A stretch of DNA of 64,000 nucleotides from Galaxea fascicularis (Eukaryota > Cnidaria > Anthozoa > Scleractinia > Euphylliidae): the NCBI GenBank assembly GCA_948470475.1, contig OX419344.1, positions 18,272,225 to 18,336,224 on the forward strand, in the 5' to 3' direction. Shown one piece after another: positions 60,803 to 64,000 of the stretch. Below the pieces are notes generated by a model. It was not told where the DNA came from, did not search any database, and saw only the letters and a program-made list of their open reading frames with translations. The translations under genes and the position numbers were made by a program. Numbering within the stretch: position 1 is the first letter of the stretch; each line of letters opens with the position of its first letter.

Positions 60803-63462
60803 TTGTGACACACGATCATTATGTTTACCACTGAATAAATTATCACTTTAGGAGTGCATTTTGTTTGCATCACACTTGCAAAGGCACGCAAATTGATCAC
60901 GTTCCACAAGATTTCGAATAATTTGAGTTAATCTAATAAGGTCGCAAGTGACAGCGAAGATTAAGGTAAGGTCTCTTTTTTATGTTCTGCTATCTAAAAA
61001 CGAAAAAAATATTGAGTGAATGTACACTTCAAACAATGAATCTGAGCCCCGTCGTTCGCTTTATGGTACAAAGGTAATCATACTGAGTAGGGATGCAAGA
61101 AAGTAGCACTAACACTACCTGTTTGGCACAGACGTCAACATGAAAACGTTTACATAAAAAAAGCAACTGTTTATTGACTCTAGGTATATTGACCCAACTT
61201 AAAACCAACTTTCAAACAATGAGTTATATAACACCTCGTGACATAATCTGTACAAGGCTGTGGTCACTAAATGTTATGCTGGGTGCTCAATATAGTCGAT
61301 ATCTTGTCATGTTATTTATATATGAAGAGGACGACCTCTTCCAACCACTTTTTTTCATCGTTCCCCAGTCCATTTAACATTGCAGACGGGTGCATGTTTA
61401 TACAAAAGACGAAATAGGTATAGGGAATTAACATTCCAAGAAACCAAACTAGATATTCCTTTTAACTAATCGAAGATCCTAAAAAATGGAAGTCTACAAT
61501 TTTTTAAGGAGCTGCTGTTATCACAGCCATGTTTAGAACGCAGTGGAATTTAAAGAGTTAGAATTTTCCTGTTGTTTGGTTCTCAGTGAAGAAATGACCT
61601 GAAATACTTGAGATTGTTTCAGAATTGCTCACAAAAATGCTATCTCCGTGTCTTCAAATATATTGCTCTGACGTATTCACTATTGAGTCGGCAGGGGGCG
61701 AAGAGGTTGATCCGTTTGCTCGCTAAAATTCCGATTTCGCACTTGGTGATTTTGTGATTGTGTTGCACTAATCCGAAAATGACAGACTGGTCTGGTTCCC
61801 GCTCTCTAGATTCGTATCCGTTTAACCAACGCATTTCAATTGCACAAAGCAATTCTTACTCAGGGCCTTTCTACTCTTCTACGGAGAGTCCAGGCAGTCT
61901 TTAGATGGAAAAAAGGTTATTTTCTCAAACTAGGAAGATTGCATTTTAGTTTTTTTCGACGTCTCTCTAAATTTTGTCGTGATTCTGTCGGAATATTAAA
62001 AACTTAAAGCTATTTTGAACACTTATGTAACCGCAGTATTTCCCCGAACGGATGAAAGAGGTTAATTGATGCATTTTATTGGGTGTGAATCTATATATAT
62101 ATATGTTCTCTCATAGAGTATCATGTAAAATGGCCTTGTCATACCATGTTTTTTCGACTGCTGTTACCTGGAGGTTGCCATTAGTATGCACTTTACTCAA
62201 AATATAAGTCAAATAGAGTAGGAACTTAATTAATAAATGATGCACTGGACCATGTCCCGAATGAATGTGAATTTGTCATATAAAAGTTCTTCTGCCCACG
62301 CAGCCGGACAAGGAAAAAAATGCCGAGCATAGCGTGTCGTTTTTAAGTTCTGTGAAATGTCGGTGTCTTCTACTAAACAAGCTGACGTTTACAATTCACA
62401 CAAGAAACAATAACCTCTGTGGCGATTTTGTAATTTGCCCATCAAATCTAAAAACAAAACGAAGTGCTCAGAAGGAGCTTAGAAAAACTTTCTCCAAGCA
62501 AGTTGAAACTATGGGATATTTCAAAGCTCAAGCGGATTTAAGAGAAGTTCACGTGAACAGAAGGGACAATTCTAGTAGGTTTCCTTTCTTGGTTGCAACC
62601 GGCTATTTATATAAGGCTGACTGGTTTTCGCGGGTACAAAACGGATAATTAACCCAAATCTAAAACCTAGACTATACAAACCTTATTCACCGCGCTGACC
62701 AAACTTCTAGAGCGAGAGAAGAAAAGAAAACGAGTCTGGAAGAACTGAGACTGACAAGATTGAAATGCACGACCGGCAAACATGATAGAATTTGACGGGC
62801 AAGGAACACCGGAAAATTCGTTTTGGCTGAATTATAACATAGCCCGACATTACATTTTCCTCGGATTTCATGAAATGCATTTGACGGTGTCAATTGGGAA
62901 GATTAAACTGGGGTTTATGCACTGTAAAAGACACCTTCAGTTTTTTTAATGATTTTGATCCCCTACGGCAAAAATCGCATTTAACTTCAAAATAATATAT
63001 ATGACACAGATTAATTTGAGCAAGCTGTGTTGAGAAAAAACCCTGGGGTGAAATTGATCTTTAGCTGATAGATTCCGCAAAGTCCGCAGTTACTAATTTA
63101 TTTGTTGTTGATATTTCGTGGTTTTCCTGCGCTTATAGGAATCAAATGGTAGATAACTTGCGTAACTGAATTTGAACTTTTAAAAACTGGGATGAGGTTG
63201 TGCAAAAGTATTTTAACGGCAAAATATAAACCACGTAACTATGATACAGAATGTCCACTTTTCTTATTATTATTAACTTTCATTCCTAATACCCAAGCAA
63301 GAAGAATAATGCGCTAGGACAATTTGTCGACAAATGCTTTCATTTCGACCAAGATTGAAAATTTTCGTTCATTTCCTAACGTAAGGTTTGCATTTAAACA
63401 CTGTGATTTGTTGACTGTTAAAAAAAGTGGTGTCCATGGTCACAGAAAGGCATGCGTTGTTA
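60803..63462. other. Intergenic DNA upstream of the signal-peptide gene
   Basis: No exon recognised. A 104-codon plus-strand ORF at 62334-62648 has no family match by eye. A short (TA)n run lies at about 62091-62104. Confidence 0.35.
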
Positions 63463-63640
63463 GGAACCCCTGTCACCTCAGTGGTTAGAGCATCCGACCG
63501 GTGTTACGGAGGTTGTAGGTTCGATTCCTGCAAGGGACTCTGATTTCTTTTCAGTTGTCCTTTCGCCCATTGCCAAGCAACTAGCATATCATCGTTCTCA
63601 CGGGCATATTACACCATTACCATCATTAATAATCATTATT
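63463..63640 (+). mobile_element. tRNA-derived SINE near the last gene
   Basis: CCCCTGTCACCTCAGTGGTT, AGAGCATCCGACCGGTGTTA and GGTTCGATTCCTGCAAGGGA form a tRNA-like head. An unrelated tail follows, with CAAGCAACTAGCATATCATC. It lies about 150 bases before the 5' UTR exon of the signal-peptide gene. Confidence 0.7.
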
Positions 63641-63878
63641 CGAATGAATGTTAACAAGTGTCCTTTAAACTAAGGAAAATGGTTGTAATGACAGCTACTT
63701 ATAAGCTTAAGAGATTCCGTACCCATAACAAAACATGGCTGTTGTTTTGGGAATATGCTTTGATTGACATTTCTCTGATTTTGTTATAGGAAAGTCATTA
63801 GCCTAGGCAGAAGAAAACAGAGATCCAGGAAGAGTTAATTTATTTCATCAACGGCTTCATTGCTAATACTCAGCCGCT

Positions 63879-63942
63879 ATGGCTTTCAAGAGTCACCTCT
63901 TGGTGCTTCTAACCACTGTGTACTGTCTTACGGCAAAAAAAA
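63879..63942 (+). CDS. First coding exon of a secreted or membrane protein (signal peptide), gene continues past the window
   Basis: The ATG at 63879 opens 21 codons plus one base before a strong donor (A/GTGAGTG at 63943). The translation, MAFKSHLLVLLTTVYCLTAK, has the n-region Lys, hydrophobic core and small residue of a cleavable signal peptide (cleavage probably near LTA). A 5' untranslated exon seems to start at 63790 after the acceptor TTTTGTTATAG. Short first exons that end just after the signal peptide are common in animal secreted proteins. The mature protein is outside the window, so its function cannot be given. Confidence 0.6.
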
Positions 63943-64000
63943 GTGAGTGTATATAGCTTTTTTTGTGACAGTGTTTCCGGTGAAATCATAACTGTTTGGC

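Noticed and set aside
63465..63540. tRNA gene
   Set aside because: tRNA-like only in the A/B boxes; no proper cloverleaf, and a SINE tail follows.

Overview
This is a eukaryotic window, almost certainly from a cnidarian and most likely a reef-building (scleractinian) coral. The evidence is intron-rich animal genes with GT-AG splicing, AT-rich introns, tRNA-derived SINEs of the kind I associate with coral genomes, many foldback/MITE elements, CR1/L2-like and L1-like LINE remnants, and an intronless cGAS-like (Mab-21 family) gene. There is no operon structure and no CRISPR array. All family assignments were made by eye; no database search was run.

Layout. (1) 317-4534, plus strand: last seven coding exons of UDP-xylose synthase (UXS1). 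(2) 5753-22795, minus strand, tail to tail with UXS1: a complete 19-coding-exon group I p21-activated kinase (PAK) of 689 predicted residues, with an unusual 156-residue Ser-rich exon between the CRIB/autoinhibitory part and the kinase. Its introns hold MITEs, a RecQ-like helicase fragment and a degenerate GTCA repeat. (3) 22.8-39.5 kb: repeat-dense intergenic DNA with SINEs, foldback elements, a 139-bp tandem repeat, an L1-type RT fragment, a CR1-like 3' fragment with a (CTTGAAA)n-type tail, an integrase-like HTH fragment, and one plausible start exon (36191-35931, minus) of an unrecognised gene. (4) 39.6-43.1 kb: a CR1/L2-like LINE that landed inside a foldback element, followed by a second, different LINE fragment. 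(5) 43.4-45.9 kb, plus: an intronless cGAS-like receptor (cGLR) reading frame with all three catalytic acidic residues, but split by one in-frame TAA. (6) 46.7-51.2 kb, minus: exons of an ASZ1/GASZ-like piRNA-pathway gene (ankyrin, SAM, C-terminal membrane anchor). It carries internal TGA codons, phase breaks, a lost donor and a 1.1-kb inverted-repeat element seven bases from a splice acceptor, so it looks like a decayed copy. (7) 51.3-63.9 kb: mostly repeats and unassigned DNA, with a plausible terminal coding exon of an unknown plus-strand gene (60655-60802) and, at the edge, the first coding exon of a signal-peptide protein (63879-63942).

The genes do not form one pathway. The most notable biology is a potentially STING-linked nucleotidyltransferase sensor and a broken transposon-silencing gene, about 850 bp apart in a neighbourhood saturated with transposable elements. 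The same 140-bp TA-flanked MITE sits in a UXS1 intron and about 145 bp upstream of the cGLR start codon.
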